From assembly GCA_963780165.1 (NCBI GenBank), contig CAWABB010000001.1:2170001-2234000 (forward strand): a stretch of 64,000 bases of DNA. The letters are read 5' to 3'. The notes under the pieces are model-generated. The model made no database searches and was not told where the DNA came from. It saw only the letters and a list, made by a program, of their open reading frames with translations. The position numbers and the translations under genes were made by a program. Within the stretch, counting starts at the first letter, position 1. The number at the start of each line of letters is the position of its first letter. Of this stretch, positions 26,262 to 34,615 are shown piece after piece. The DNA comes from CAWABB01 sp963780165. GTDB lineage: Bacteria > Bacteroidota > Ignavibacteria > UBA10030 > UBA6906.

Positions 26262-28781
26262 CTAGAGGATGCCGGCCGGGTCGATGTCGATTGCGACCTT
26301 GACGTTTGCCGGGGGTGCAGCTGTTCGCAGCGTTTGGCCGAGGGCCTGCCGGAGTCGCGCGCCGGATGCGTCCGCCGTCCTGCTGTTCTTGATCACCAGG
26401 TGCCAGCGATACAAGCGGTTGATGCGAGCGATGACAGCCGGTGCCGGGCCGAGCAATTGTGCGAACGGCGTCAGCGGACGGAGTGCGTCTGCCAAACGCT
26501 CAATCGTGCGGTGGGCGAGCGGCTCCTCGAGGCTACGTACCTCGACAAGAACCAGCCGCGTGGCCGGGGGATAGTCGAGTTCCTTTCGGCTCTCGAGCTC
26601 TCCAGCCAGGAAGCTCTTCACGTCGTGTGCGAGAACGTGACGGAACACATCGTGCCCGGGCTGGTGCGTCTGGATGATCACCTCTCCCTTCAGCGTGCTG
26701 CGGCCGGCGCGCCCCGCAACCTGCGTGAGCAAATGGAACGTGCGCTCGGATGCGCGGAAGTCGGGAAGCAACAGCTGCGTGTCCGCCGAGATGACGCCGA
26801 CAAGCGTGACCCGGGGAAAATCGAGCCCTTTTGCGACCATCTGCGTCCCTAGCAGGATATCAGCCTCTCCGCTGCCGAATTTCCGGAGGAGCCGGTCGTG
26901 CGCTCCCTTGCGTGAGGTTGTGTCCAGGTCCATGCGGAGGATCCGCGCCGACGGGAAGGTGACCGCGAGTTCCTGCTCGACACGCTGCGTGCCGACGCCC
27001 TTCACGTCCAGGTCAGGGCTCTGGCAGGAAGGGCAGCGCTCGGGCATCGGCCTCACCGAGCCGCAGTAGTGACAGCGGAGATGCTTGTGCGAGAGATGGT
27101 AGGTCATCGTGACCTGGCAATTCTCGCATTCCTCGGCGTGTCCGCAGTCCCCGCACTCCACGAACGGGGCGAAGCCCCGGCGGTTCTGGAGAAGGATCAC
27201 GCCTTCGTTTCTGGAGATCCGGTCGCCGATCGCCGCGCGCAATCCGTCGGACAGCGCAGGCTGCTGAAACTTCCGGAGCGGCGCCCGGGCTTCGGGAGGC
27301 AGGAGCGCCTTCGCAGCCGAGTAGAGCCGCTTGCGGTCGGCGGTCATATCCACCACCGTCACAGCGGGGAGCGGAACATCGTCGATCCGGTGCGGCAGTT
27401 CCAGCAGTGAATACTTCCCCGACAGTGCGTTCGCGTACGACTCGACGGAAGGTGTTGCAGACCCGAGGACGACAACCGCAGCCGCGTGAGCGCCCCGAAC
27501 GACCGCAACGTCCCGCGCGTGATACCGGGGGGATGCATCGAATTGCTTATAGGACGATTCGTGCTCCTCGTCCACGACGATCAGTCCGAGATTCTTGAGA
27601 GGAGCGAAGATGGCTGAGCGGGGGCCGATCACGATCTTACAGGACCCGCGCGCGGCGCGCCTCCACACCTCGGTCCGCTCCGATGGCGTCATCCTCGAAT
27701 GCACGGTCATGACCTCGTCCGCGAAATGCGCCCGGAACCGTCGCACCGTCTGGGGAGTCAGGGAGATTTCCGGGACGAGGACGATCGCCGAGCGGCTGGA
27801 CGCCAGGCATCTCTTGATTGCCTCGATGTACACCTGTGTCTTGCCGCTGCCAGTGACTCCCTGCAGGAGAAACGTGCGGGGCTGGAGCGCGTCGAGCGCC
27901 GTGGTGAGGCCGTCGAGAACTTGCTGCTGGTCCGCGTTGAGCCGGATGGTGCGTGTGAACTCCTCGAACCCGTACTCCTCTTGAAACGCCAGATCGCGGG
28001 TGGAGATCGGGAGAATTCCCTCGTTGATGAACGCCTTTGCTGTCGAGCGCGGGGTCCCGGCGGTTGTGAGGAGCTCCTTCAGTGTCAGCTCGTTGCCCCC
28101 CTCGTCGTGTGCGAGCAGGACTGCCTCGAGCAACGCCCGCGCCTTCTGCTTCCTGGAGGAAAGGGCCGCGAGGGCGCCCGTGATGCGGGCTCGCTCCACC
28201 TGCTGCAGCGGAATGACCTCCACGGTTTTCGGCGCGACGTCGCGCTTGCGAAACACCTCTTCGATTGCCACAAGACCTTGCTGCTCGAGTATCGCGAGGA
28301 CCGCGTTGATGGTCTTCAACCTCGTCCGTTTTTGGAGATCGGAGACAGGGATGGAGGAATTCGACCGTACGATCTCAAGGAGATCCGCGCGACGCGGGGC
28401 GCGCCGTCGCAGCTCGGATGCCTGTTCATCGGTCAGCGCAGACCCCGGATGCACGATACGCCGGGCCGGCTCGGCAAAACTGTGCGGAAGCGCAGTTTTG
28501 AAGACATCGCCGGACGGCGCCATATAGTACTCGGCGATCCAGAGGCACAGGTGAAGCAGCTCGGCGGAGACGACCGGTTTGGCGTCCAGGATGTCCATGA
28601 TCGGGCGGAGGCCCTTGACTGCCGTGGCTTCGGGAAGCCGGACGATCAGCCCTGTGGCGTGGCGCCGTCCAAACGGCACGATCACCCGGACGCCCGGGAC
28701 GGCGGCTTCGGCGAGATCGGGGGGAACGAGATATGTGAACTCCCGGTCGACTGCGACCGGAAGGGCGACGTCGGCGAGCAT
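26262..28781 (-). CDS. priA: Primosomal protein N' (replication restart helicase PriA)
   Basis: 839 aa, usual length for FCB PriA. The N-terminal 3'-DNA-binding domain 'VALPVAVDREFTYLVP' and 'GVRVIVPFGRRHATGLI' precedes the SF2 helicase core: Walker A 'LLQGVTGSGKTQVYIEA', DEEH box 'LIVVDEEHESSYKQ', 'LLQNRRGFAPFVEC'. The PriA zinc domain is seen as paired Cys motifs ('CGDCGHAEECENC', 'CHYCGS', 'CPSCQSPDL'). 'LLGTQMVAKGLDFPRVTLVG' and 'VAGRAGRSTLKGEVIIQT' complete the helicase motifs. It restarts stalled replication forks by loading the replicative helicase. No clear promoter was seen in the 162-bp gap upstream. Confidence 0.95.
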   Translation of the reverse strand: MLADVALPVAVDREFTYLVPPDLAEAAVPGVRVIVPFGRRHATGLIVRLPEATAVKGLRPIMDILDAKPVVSAELLHLCLWIAEYYMAPSGDVFKTALPHSFAEPARRIVHPGSALTDEQASELRRRAPRRADLLEIVRSNSSIPVSDLQKRTRLKTINAVLAILEQQGLVAIEEVFRKRDVAPKTVEVIPLQQVERARITGALAALSSRKQKARALLEAVLLAHDEGGNELTLKELLTTAGTPRSTAKAFINEGILPISTRDLAFQEEYGFEEFTRTIRLNADQQQVLDGLTTALDALQPRTFLLQGVTGSGKTQVYIEAIKRCLASSRSAIVLVPEISLTPQTVRRFRAHFADEVMTVHSRMTPSERTEVWRRAARGSCKIVIGPRSAIFAPLKNLGLIVVDEEHESSYKQFDASPRYHARDVAVVRGAHAAAVVVLGSATPSVESYANALSGKYSLLELPHRIDDVPLPAVTVVDMTADRKRLYSAAKALLPPEARAPLRKFQQPALSDGLRAAIGDRISRNEGVILLQNRRGFAPFVECGDCGHAEECENCQVTMTYHLSHKHLRCHYCGSVRPMPERCPSCQSPDLDVKGVGTQRVEQELAVTFPSARILRMDLDTTSRKGAHDRLLRKFGSGEADILLGTQMVAKGLDFPRVTLVGVISADTQLLLPDFRASERTFHLLTQVAGRAGRSTLKGEVIIQTHQPGHDVFRHVLAHDVKSFLAGELESRKELDYPPATRLVLVEVRSLEEPLAHRTIERLADALRPLTPFAQLLGPAPAVIARINRLYRWHLVIKNSRTADASGARLRQALGQTLRTAAPPANVKVAIDIDPAGIL

Positions 28782-28943
28782 TGTGCTAGACTAAGATCGA
28801 GAATCGCAGTCGAAAGAGCAAAGAGGTGGGTTGGCGATGGGTCTGGTAACGCAATTAAACCTCCAGACAGTGTGGTTACAGGACCCGTCGTCTCATATCG
28901 TGCAATGTACTTGCCCGGGAGGTTCCCTTGTGGCGACATCTGG

Positions 28944-30482
28944 TCAATCCCGACCTGGCGCTGTAAGATCTTCGTATCCCTTGATTCCCATTTCCGGAAG
29001 ATCGAGGCCCTCGATCTCGTCCCGGGCAGGCGTGCGCATCGGTATCATTGCGTTGCTGAATTTGAAGAACAGATACATTGTCGCGAAGACAAAGGAGATG
29101 CAGGCCCCGATTCCAATCAGCTGTGCAAGGAATTGGCCGGGGTCACCATAGAACAAACCTCGCACGGGTCCGGCCACTCCGTTCCAGCCGTCTCCGTACG
29201 ATCCATCGGCGAAGAGGCCAAGTGAAAGTACCCCCCACACTCCGTTGACGCCGTGGACCGCCACGGCACCGACCGGGTCATCAACGCGAAGTTTGTGGTC
29301 GATGAAGAAGACGGCTGACACCACAAGGAAGCCCGCCACGGCTCCGATGAGCACGGCAATCGGAGCGTTTACGAACGCGCACGGTGCCGTAATCGCAACG
29401 AGTCCGGCAAGCAGCCCGTTCGCCATCATGCTGGGGTCGGGCTTCCCAAATCTAAGCCACATGTAGATCGTCGCGACAAGCGCTCCGCTGGCTGATGCGA
29501 GCATTGTGTTCGTGGCAACGACGCCAATGCGCAAGTCATTTCCAGCCAGTGAAGACCCGGGATTGAATCCAAACCATCCGAAGGCCAGGATGAATGTGCC
29601 GATGACCGCCATGGGTATGTTGTGGCCGGGAATGGCGTTGGAGGAGCCGTCTTTGTTGTACTTCCCGATGCGCGGGCCGAGGACGATAGCTCCAGCGAGG
29701 GCTGCCACCCCCCCGACCAGATGGACCACTGACGAACCGGCGAAATCGACGTGGCCATGGCCGAGGCCGAAGTTTGTGCCCATGGCTGCGAGCCATCCAC
29801 CCCCCCATACCCAGTTGCCGAAGACGGGGTACACGAACATCGAGATAAAGAACCCGTAGATCATGAAGGAAATGAATCTCCACCGCTCTGCCATGGCGCC
29901 AGTGGGGATCGTTGCCGTGGTATCCATGAAGACCATCTGGAAGAGAAAGAGCGTGTAGATGCCGACATCGTAGACGGAATTACTGAGAAAGAAACCGCTC
30001 GCCCCGAAGAGACCGAACGTCTTCCCAAACAATGATACGGTAAATTCGCTGGTCAGACCCGGTGTTCCACCCAGGCTGGGCAGGGAGCCTACGCCGCCAA
30101 ACATCAGCGCAAACCCGCATATCCAGAATCCCAGCATTCCGATCGGATAGACAAGCAAATTCATCCCCATCGTATGGGCCACGTTCTTGGCCCTCGTGAA
30201 GCCTGTCTCGACCATCGCGAATCCCGCCTGCATGAACATGACCAGGAATCCGGTGAGCAGCACCCAGACGATGTTGAGTGAGATGCGGGTGTGGCCTATC
30301 GCATCGGCGACCTCTGACAGCGTGGGGTCCCCTGGTTTGGCGGCAGGAACGTCGGAGATGGTCCCGGTTCTTGTACCGGTGGGATCGCCCTGCGCGTGCA
30401 AAGGGTGGGAAGAGCATGCCAGGAGTGTGAGGACAACCATGGCAAAGCCCCAATACCTGCTGAAGAGCGCAAGTTGAATCAT
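28944..30482 (-). CDS. amtB: Ammonium transporter (Amt/MEP/Rh family)
   Basis: 512 aa. A cleaved signal-like N-terminus ('MVVLTLLACSSHPLHAQG') is followed by ~50 residues and then 11 transmembrane helices. Family signatures: 'VLLTGFLVMFMQAGFAMVE', 'DFAGSSVVHLVGGVAALAGA', 'GTFILAFGWFGFNPGSS' and 'GAVAVHGVNGVWGVL', which includes the second conserved pore His. The C-terminal tail 'GIKGYEDL' is the PII-binding region typical of AmtB. It conducts NH4+/NH3 across the inner membrane and is gated by GlnK; the PII gene is two genes upstream in the same operon. Confidence 0.93.
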   Translation of the reverse strand: MIQLALFSRYWGFAMVVLTLLACSSHPLHAQGDPTGTRTGTISDVPAAKPGDPTLSEVADAIGHTRISLNIVWVLLTGFLVMFMQAGFAMVETGFTRAKNVAHTMGMNLLVYPIGMLGFWICGFALMFGGVGSLPSLGGTPGLTSEFTVSLFGKTFGLFGASGFFLSNSVYDVGIYTLFLFQMVFMDTTATIPTGAMAERWRFISFMIYGFFISMFVYPVFGNWVWGGGWLAAMGTNFGLGHGHVDFAGSSVVHLVGGVAALAGAIVLGPRIGKYNKDGSSNAIPGHNIPMAVIGTFILAFGWFGFNPGSSLAGNDLRIGVVATNTMLASASGALVATIYMWLRFGKPDPSMMANGLLAGLVAITAPCAFVNAPIAVLIGAVAGFLVVSAVFFIDHKLRVDDPVGAVAVHGVNGVWGVLSLGLFADGSYGDGWNGVAGPVRGLFYGDPGQFLAQLIGIGACISFVFATMYLFFKFSNAMIPMRTPARDEIEGLDLPEMGIKGYEDLTAPGRD

Positions 30483-30539
30483 GTCAGATCTTCCTTCGAT
30501 GTTGGATGAATCCCGCAGTATACATTCGTTTCAGCCGCG

Positions 30540-31682
30540 TCAGAACATCACGATACAGGCCACTGCGAGCGTGCTCTGGTTGCTTCGCACCCCGGGCGCG
30601 GTGTCTCCGTCGAACGCAGTTGCCGTGGACCAGTCGTAGCGGTATTCGGCACGGGCCAACAGGTGAGCGAGGAAGCGGTACTCGTATGTGAGTGTAACTT
30701 CCTTGAGATCCTGCGCAAGTGCCGTGGTGTAGCCCTGCGGATCGCTGTACACTTCCGCACGGGCGCTCAAGAAAGAGACGGCGGAGAGGCTGTAACGGCC
30801 ATAGAGCGCACATCCCTTCCAGGTCACTGTCCCGCCGGCACTCGACTCCGTCCCGTATATCCCATCCACCGAGAGAGCCAGGTGGTCGGTTGCCTGGAAC
30901 GTGAGGATTCCTTCGACCACATGCCGGAAATCCGAGCTGATAGAATCGGCTTGTTCCGGGCCGCCGATCCAGTTCGCAACAAGTGAGAAGGAAGGAGTCG
31001 GCGCAAAACTAATGGTGGTTCCAACGGCTTGTCGGCTGTTTGCCGTACCATCGTTCCACCCGTTGAGAAGGTGCAGGGTGATTGCGAGATTGTCGCGGAG
31101 GGGATAGCTCGCACGAAGCCCCAGGTGATAATATGGTATGGCCCACGCAAAGAGGAAGGACCGGCTGTAGTTGAAATTGTCCTTCGCTTTGATCGTCTCG
31201 TATCCCATATGGGTGACGAACTTTCCGACATCCACCGTCAGGCCTGCACCGACGGGAAGAACGGCTGTGAGGTATGCTTGCTGGGCAAACTTCAGGCTTT
31301 CCGAGCTTCCGGCATGAATAATGTCCGACGACAAACCAAGGCTGGCTTCAATACGGAAGCCGATCGGGGCTGGCGTCTTCTGGAAGTCCACCTCCGCTGC
31401 AGACACCACGAACTGATTGTCGGTGACATCAAAATTCCGGTAACGGTCGACGTGGCTCTCCGGGCGGGCGAAGTTCCAGCTGAAGAAGGTGTCGACGAAA
31501 CCGCCGACGGTGACAGGCGGCACCGAATCGGTTACCGAATCCTGTGCCACTGCCCGGTGGCACACAAGGGAAGACAACGATACAATGCCGCCGATCAGAA
31601 CCATCGTCCGGGTCATGTGCATGGCCGTCATCTTTCGCATGGGGGGATAGGTGGTTCGTATCAGGCGAGGCAATGTCCTCAT
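30540..31682 (-). CDS. Putative beta-barrel porin (BBP2/OmpL-like)
   Basis: 380 aa with a long positively charged N-terminus and signal peptide ('TMVLIGGIVSLSSLVCHRAVAQ'). 'GGFVDTFFSWNFARPES' and 'QFVVSAAEVDFQKTP' are characteristic of the BBP2 porin family, and the remainder alternates strands up to a final aromatic residue ('LAVACIVMF'). The ATG at 31682 overlaps the PII stop (ATGA), so it is coupled to glnB and lies between glnB and amtB. Passage of a nitrogen compound across the outer membrane is a reasonable inference. Confidence 0.75.
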   Translation of the reverse strand: MRTLPRLIRTTYPPMRKMTAMHMTRTMVLIGGIVSLSSLVCHRAVAQDSVTDSVPPVTVGGFVDTFFSWNFARPESHVDRYRNFDVTDNQFVVSAAEVDFQKTPAPIGFRIEASLGLSSDIIHAGSSESLKFAQQAYLTAVLPVGAGLTVDVGKFVTHMGYETIKAKDNFNYSRSFLFAWAIPYYHLGLRASYPLRDNLAITLHLLNGWNDGTANSRQAVGTTISFAPTPSFSLVANWIGGPEQADSISSDFRHVVEGILTFQATDHLALSVDGIYGTESSAGGTVTWKGCALYGRYSLSAVSFLSARAEVYSDPQGYTTALAQDLKEVTLTYEYRFLAHLLARAEYRYDWSTATAFDGDTAPGVRSNQSTLAVACIVMF

Positions 31683-32017
31683 AGCGCGCTGTCGCCAGAT
31701 TCCTGTGTCCGAACACGGATCGCTTCGTCGATGGTGGAGATAAAGAGCTTCCCGTCCCCCACGTCACCGGTTTTCGCAGCCTTCAGGATGGCGTTGACGG
31801 CCGTTTCCAGAACGGCATCAGGCACGACGAGTTCAAACTTGATTTTTGGCAAAAAGCCGATCTGGTATTCGGAGCCGCGATAGATCTCCGTGTGTCCCTT
31901 CTGCCTTCCAAGGCCCCTCACCTCCATGATCGTCATACCCTTGATGCCAACCTCGAGGAGGGCCTCCCTGACCTCCTCCAGCTTGTGTGGTCGGACGATT
32001 GCCTCGATCTTCTTCAT
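31679..32017 (-). CDS. glnB: Nitrogen regulatory protein P-II (GlnB/GlnK)
   Basis: 112 aa, full family length. The T-loop 'HTEIYRGSEYQIGFLPK' has the uridylylatable Tyr at position 51; the B-loop 'AKTGDVGDGKLFI' binds ATP/ADP and 2-oxoglutarate; the C-loop is 'TIDEAIRVRTQ'. In an operon with amtB it most likely acts as a GlnK, plugging AmtB when nitrogen is plentiful. GGAGGAGG lies 7 nt before the ATG. A promoter with an inverted repeat lies about 145 nt upstream. Confidence 0.95.
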   Translation of the reverse strand: MKKIEAIVRPHKLEEVREALLEVGIKGMTIMEVRGLGRQKGHTEIYRGSEYQIGFLPKIKFELVVPDAVLETAVNAILKAAKTGDVGDGKLFISTIDEAIRVRTQESGDSAL

Positions 32018-32152
32018 GTGCCTCCTCCTATGACTGATTGGACAAGTGGTGCAAGCCCAGCCTCCAGCAGGTCCACGGGGGCCTTCAGGGCCCTTACTAA
32101 TGCAATGTTATGGCGTGCGGCTCCTTCATAAGGAAGGTCAATCATATAGTCG

Positions 32153-32187
32153 ACCTTAGAAAATAAGGTTTTCTGGCCCAATGTCAA
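32153..32187 (-). promoter_or_regulatory. glnB-porin-amtB promoter with inverted repeat over the -10
   Basis: Minus strand: TTGACA (32187-32182), 16-bp spacer, TATTTT (32165-32160). ACCTTA-N5-TAAGGT (32153-32169) is a perfect 6-bp inverted repeat straddling the -10 box, well placed for a nitrogen-responsive repressor. No -24/-12 sigma54 promoter was seen. The long leader also holds a GGGCC-N5-GGCCC hairpin. Confidence 0.5.
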
Positions 32188-32189
32188 GC

Positions 32190-32480
32190 ACTCTGTAAAC
32201 TTTGATTGCCATCCGTAGCGGTGTGCCTTGGGACCGTCAAGGCGACTCCGACCCGATCGTGCGCACGTCGAGGCCGAAGAAGGCGGCCCGGAGAACCTCG
32301 ACGGGGAGGCCAGAAAGCACGGAGCTGTCATACGGGACAGGGAGACGTTCTAGGTTTTGGAGCGAAGGGTGTGCGCGATGCTGAACCAGTCACGATGGAC
32401 GGTGATGCGGACCGCCCGCACTGACAGAGATGCGGTAGAGAGGGAGTCGTGGGTAACGCAGGCCTCGAGGAAGGAGGGGC
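32190..32480. other. Non-coding stretch between the glnB promoter and a terminator
   Basis: About 290 bp with no supportable gene, tRNA or repeat. It separates the leftward glnB operon promoter from the terminator of the next leftward gene. Confidence 0.4.
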
Positions 32481-32515
32481 AGAAGAAGAAAGGGGGACCG
32501 GCTACCCGATCCCCC
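32481..32515 (-). terminator. Intrinsic terminator of the 125-aa membrane protein gene
   Basis: On the minus strand GGGGGA-N12-TCCCCC (32515-32492) is followed by a T-rich tract TTTCTTCTTCT (32491-32481). It lies 38 bp after the stop codon of the gene at 32553-32930. Confidence 0.65.
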
Positions 32516-32552
32516 CTCGAATGTGGATTCTAGATGACGGAGCGAGTTGCCG

Positions 32553-32930
32553 TCAGGCCTTCCTTGCCTTCCGCGCCGCGATGAACGACTGCACGGCGAA
32601 GATCAGGAATCCGAGGCAGATGATCGCCATAGCGGCCTGGACCACTGCGGCCTGCGGACGCGCGACGGTCCCGCCGGTCAGGAGCGAAATGGTCTTCGGG
32701 ATGCCGCCCACCGTTCCGAGGAACCCGAGCAACGAAAGCCCGGCAGCCGCATGCATCATGTGACGGCGCAAGGTCTCCTTCTCACCCAGGTACCCGAAGA
32801 GGAACATCGGAATTCCGACGAACGCCGGAATCAACGCTGTCCAACTGGCGGCGTCAGACGTGATATACCCCAGCGCGCCAAGCATGACGAGGAGGATTCC
32901 GGTGGCCTTGGAGAGATTGGGCATGCTCAT
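32553..32930 (-). CDS. Small four-helix integral membrane protein
   Basis: 125 aa. Four hydrophobic segments: 'GILLVMLGALGYITS', 'ALIPAFVGIPMFLFGYLG', 'MMHAAAGLSLLGFLGTVGG' and 'AAMAIICLGFLIFAVQSFI', then a basic C-terminus (ARKARKA). No family with known function was recognised. It appears to be monocistronic, with its own terminator and a possible promoter at 32999-33027. Confidence 0.7.
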   Translation of the reverse strand: MSMPNLSKATGILLVMLGALGYITSDAASWTALIPAFVGIPMFLFGYLGEKETLRRHMMHAAAGLSLLGFLGTVGGIPKTISLLTGGTVARPQAAVVQAAMAIICLGFLIFAVQSFIAARKARKA

Positions 32931-32998
32931 GAAGTGACCTCATGCGTAACTGTGTGCGAATCGATTGCACCGTGAATGAATGGGACGCTGTCGGCAAT

Positions 32999-33033
32999 AT
33001 TGTACAGAACATCTTCTCGAAGGAACGCGTTCC
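32999..33033 (-). promoter_or_regulatory. Possible activator-dependent promoter with GGAACGCGTTCC palindrome
   Basis: Minus strand: good -10 TACAAT (33004-32999) but a poor -35 (CGTTCC, 33027-33022) that coincides with the perfect 12-bp palindrome GGAACGCGTTCC (33022-33033). The layout suits an activator bound at the -35. Confidence 0.3.
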
Positions 33034-33078
33034 CGCAGGCGGCAGAGGCCGCTCCACCGTTCCGGAGAATGGCCTTTG

Positions 33079-34167
33079 CTACTGTAAGATCACGGGTTCG
33101 CGCTCGAGCGTGACGCCGAACGTATCCCCAACGGCATCCTGAATTTTGCCCGCCAGCGCCAGGAGTGCTTTCGTGGTCCCGCCGTAGTTTACAAGAGCGA
33201 GTGCGTGGTTGGCGGAGATCCCGACGTTGCCCTCCCTGTACCCCTTTGCAAATCCTGCATGCTCGACCAGCCAGGCAGCCGGCACCTTCACCCGTCCCAC
33301 CTCGGGCCCCAAGGCCTGTCGGGCAGCAGGGAAGGATGGGATGGTCTCCGGAGAACCGCTCTTCTTCCAGCGCGCGACCGCCGATTCAAAAGCTTCGACG
33401 GTCAGCAGGGGGTTGGTGAAGAATGACCCGACCGAACGGGTATGCGGATCGGCCGGGTCCACCACCATGCTCTTCCGACGGCGCAGCTGCAGCACCGCCT
33501 GCCTCACGGTGCGCAATCCCTCTGCCCCACCGGGCAATGCGCTCCTGCCGGCCGCCGACTCGACAAAGCGCAGCAGCTCAGGATACCGTATCGCCGGAGC
33601 GGCGTTCGGCTTGAGGCGGAACGTGACCCCGATGACGATGAGGTTCCTCAATCCGCCCGCCTTGAACGCACTGGTTCGATAGCCGAATGCGCAACCCTCA
33701 GGTGCCAGCTGCCTGCGCTCGAGCGTCTCGCGATCCATGACCTCGACGCTCGCGATGGTCTCTGCAACTTCCTGTCCGTACGCCCCCACATTCTGAATGG
33801 GGGTCGCGCCGACGAGCCCCGGAATGCCCGAGAGGCACTCGAGTCCGCCCCAGCCCTGTTCCACCGTGTGTTCCACGAAGTCATCCCACCGCTCGCCCGC
33901 GCCAGCTGTGACGAGGACGGCTTCCGCATCCAGCTTCACGGTAATCCCGCGAAGGTTCATCCTGATGACCAACCCATCGAACCCCTCGTCGGGGACGATA
34001 AGGTTGCTCCCTCCGCCAAGGACATACGTTTTGAACGCGCGATTGCGTGCCTTGCGAAACGCACCGCGCAGCTCCTCGAGGGAGTCGCACGATATGAGCA
34101 TCCGCGCCGGACCTCCCAACCCGAGTGTGGTCAGCGGTGCGAGAGGGGTATGTTCGCTGAGCGTCAT
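33079..34167 (-). CDS. murB: UDP-N-acetylenolpyruvoylglucosamine reductase (MurB)
   Basis: 362 aa from ATG 34167. Reduces UDP-GlcNAc-enolpyruvate to UDP-MurNAc with FAD/NADPH in peptidoglycan precursor synthesis. FAD-binding 'YVLGGGSNLIVPDEGFDGLV' and 'GLECLSGIPGLVGATPIQNVGAYGQE' are canonical; 'RRRKSMVVDPADPHTRSVGSFFTNPLL' contains the catalytic Ser and 'GNVGISANHALALVN' lies near the C-terminal Glu region. This resembles the longer E. coli-type MurB. The longer frame to 34278 is unsupported: the stop of a 59-aa ORF overlaps ATG 34167 (ATGA). Confidence 0.93.
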   Translation of the reverse strand: MTLSEHTPLAPLTTLGLGGPARMLISCDSLEELRGAFRKARNRAFKTYVLGGGSNLIVPDEGFDGLVIRMNLRGITVKLDAEAVLVTAGAGERWDDFVEHTVEQGWGGLECLSGIPGLVGATPIQNVGAYGQEVAETIASVEVMDRETLERRQLAPEGCAFGYRTSAFKAGGLRNLIVIGVTFRLKPNAAPAIRYPELLRFVESAAGRSALPGGAEGLRTVRQAVLQLRRRKSMVVDPADPHTRSVGSFFTNPLLTVEAFESAVARWKKSGSPETIPSFPAARQALGPEVGRVKVPAAWLVEHAGFAKGYREGNVGISANHALALVNYGGTTKALLALAGKIQDAVGDTFGVTLEREPVILQ

Positions 34168-34343
34168 GAGAGCGGGTCGGCGATTGGCGCACCATCTTTC
34201 AGCGCCGACGGGCTGGCATTGATGCGCGTGAGGCCCGCGTTGCGGGATTCGGCAAGGCCCCTGTGCGCCCGCGCCCATGCGCCAACAGCGGCACGCGGCA
34301 TCCCAGCCCCTCTCCGTCGGCCTGGAGCTGAAGAGCGGTTCAT
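34164..34343 (-). CDS. Possible 59-aa protein coupled to its neighbours
   Basis: An ORF of 59 codons whose ATG overlaps the stop of the 90-aa gene (ATGA at 34343-34340) and whose TGA overlaps the murB ATG (34167-34164). Double 4-bp overlaps are the usual operon signature here and are unlikely by chance. The product is Arg/Ala-rich at first ('PGRRRGAGMPRAAVGAWARA') and ends 'SALKDGAPIADPLS'. No family was recognised; it could also be a decayed gene end. Confidence 0.45.
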   Translation of the reverse strand: MNRSSAPGRRRGAGMPRAAVGAWARAHRGLAESRNAGLTRINASPSALKDGAPIADPLS

Positions 34344-34612
34344 GCGGGTTTTCTTTTCAGATGAGGTGGCTGAAAACCCCGGTAGGTATCGAACCGGGAA
34401 TCATACGTGAGAAGGTTGAACGAGGAGTCACGCAGGGTGCCGCCCGAAGGGTACAGGTAATACTCGCCGACAGCGTCCGTGCGTTTGTTGACCGGCTTGC
34501 CGTTCTCCGTATAGAACCGGAGCGTGTAGTAGCCGAGCGTGAAGGGCGCGTCCTCAAGCTGGGCGAGGATGTTATCGTCGTTGAACAGGAGCAGGTCGCG
34601 TCCCTCAGTCAT
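34340..34612 (-). CDS. Conserved-looking hypothetical protein, 90 aa
   Basis: Starts 3 nt after the SDR stop, so it is probably translationally coupled. The sequence 'LEDAPFTLGYYTLRFYTENGKP' followed by 'GEYYLYPSGGTLRDSSFNLLTYD' is rich in aromatic beta-strand pattern; no signal peptide or known domain. Function not recognised. Confidence 0.55.
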   Translation of the reverse strand: MTEGRDLLLFNDDNILAQLEDAPFTLGYYTLRFYTENGKPVNKRTDAVGEYYLYPSGGTLRDSSFNLLTYDSRFDTYRGFQPPHLKRKPA

Positions 34613-34615
34613 GGT

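Noticed and set aside
28782..28943. tRNA-like segment upstream of priA
   Set aside because: A few stem-like stretches but no consistent acceptor, D or T arms.
27699..29225. 508-aa plus-strand ORF opposite priA and amtB
   Set aside because: It crosses two genes and an intergenic gap; a composition artefact.
32014..32331. 105-aa minus-strand ORF in the glnB upstream region
   Set aside because: Covers the glnB promoter, inverted repeat and Shine-Dalgarno; low-complexity start and no homology.
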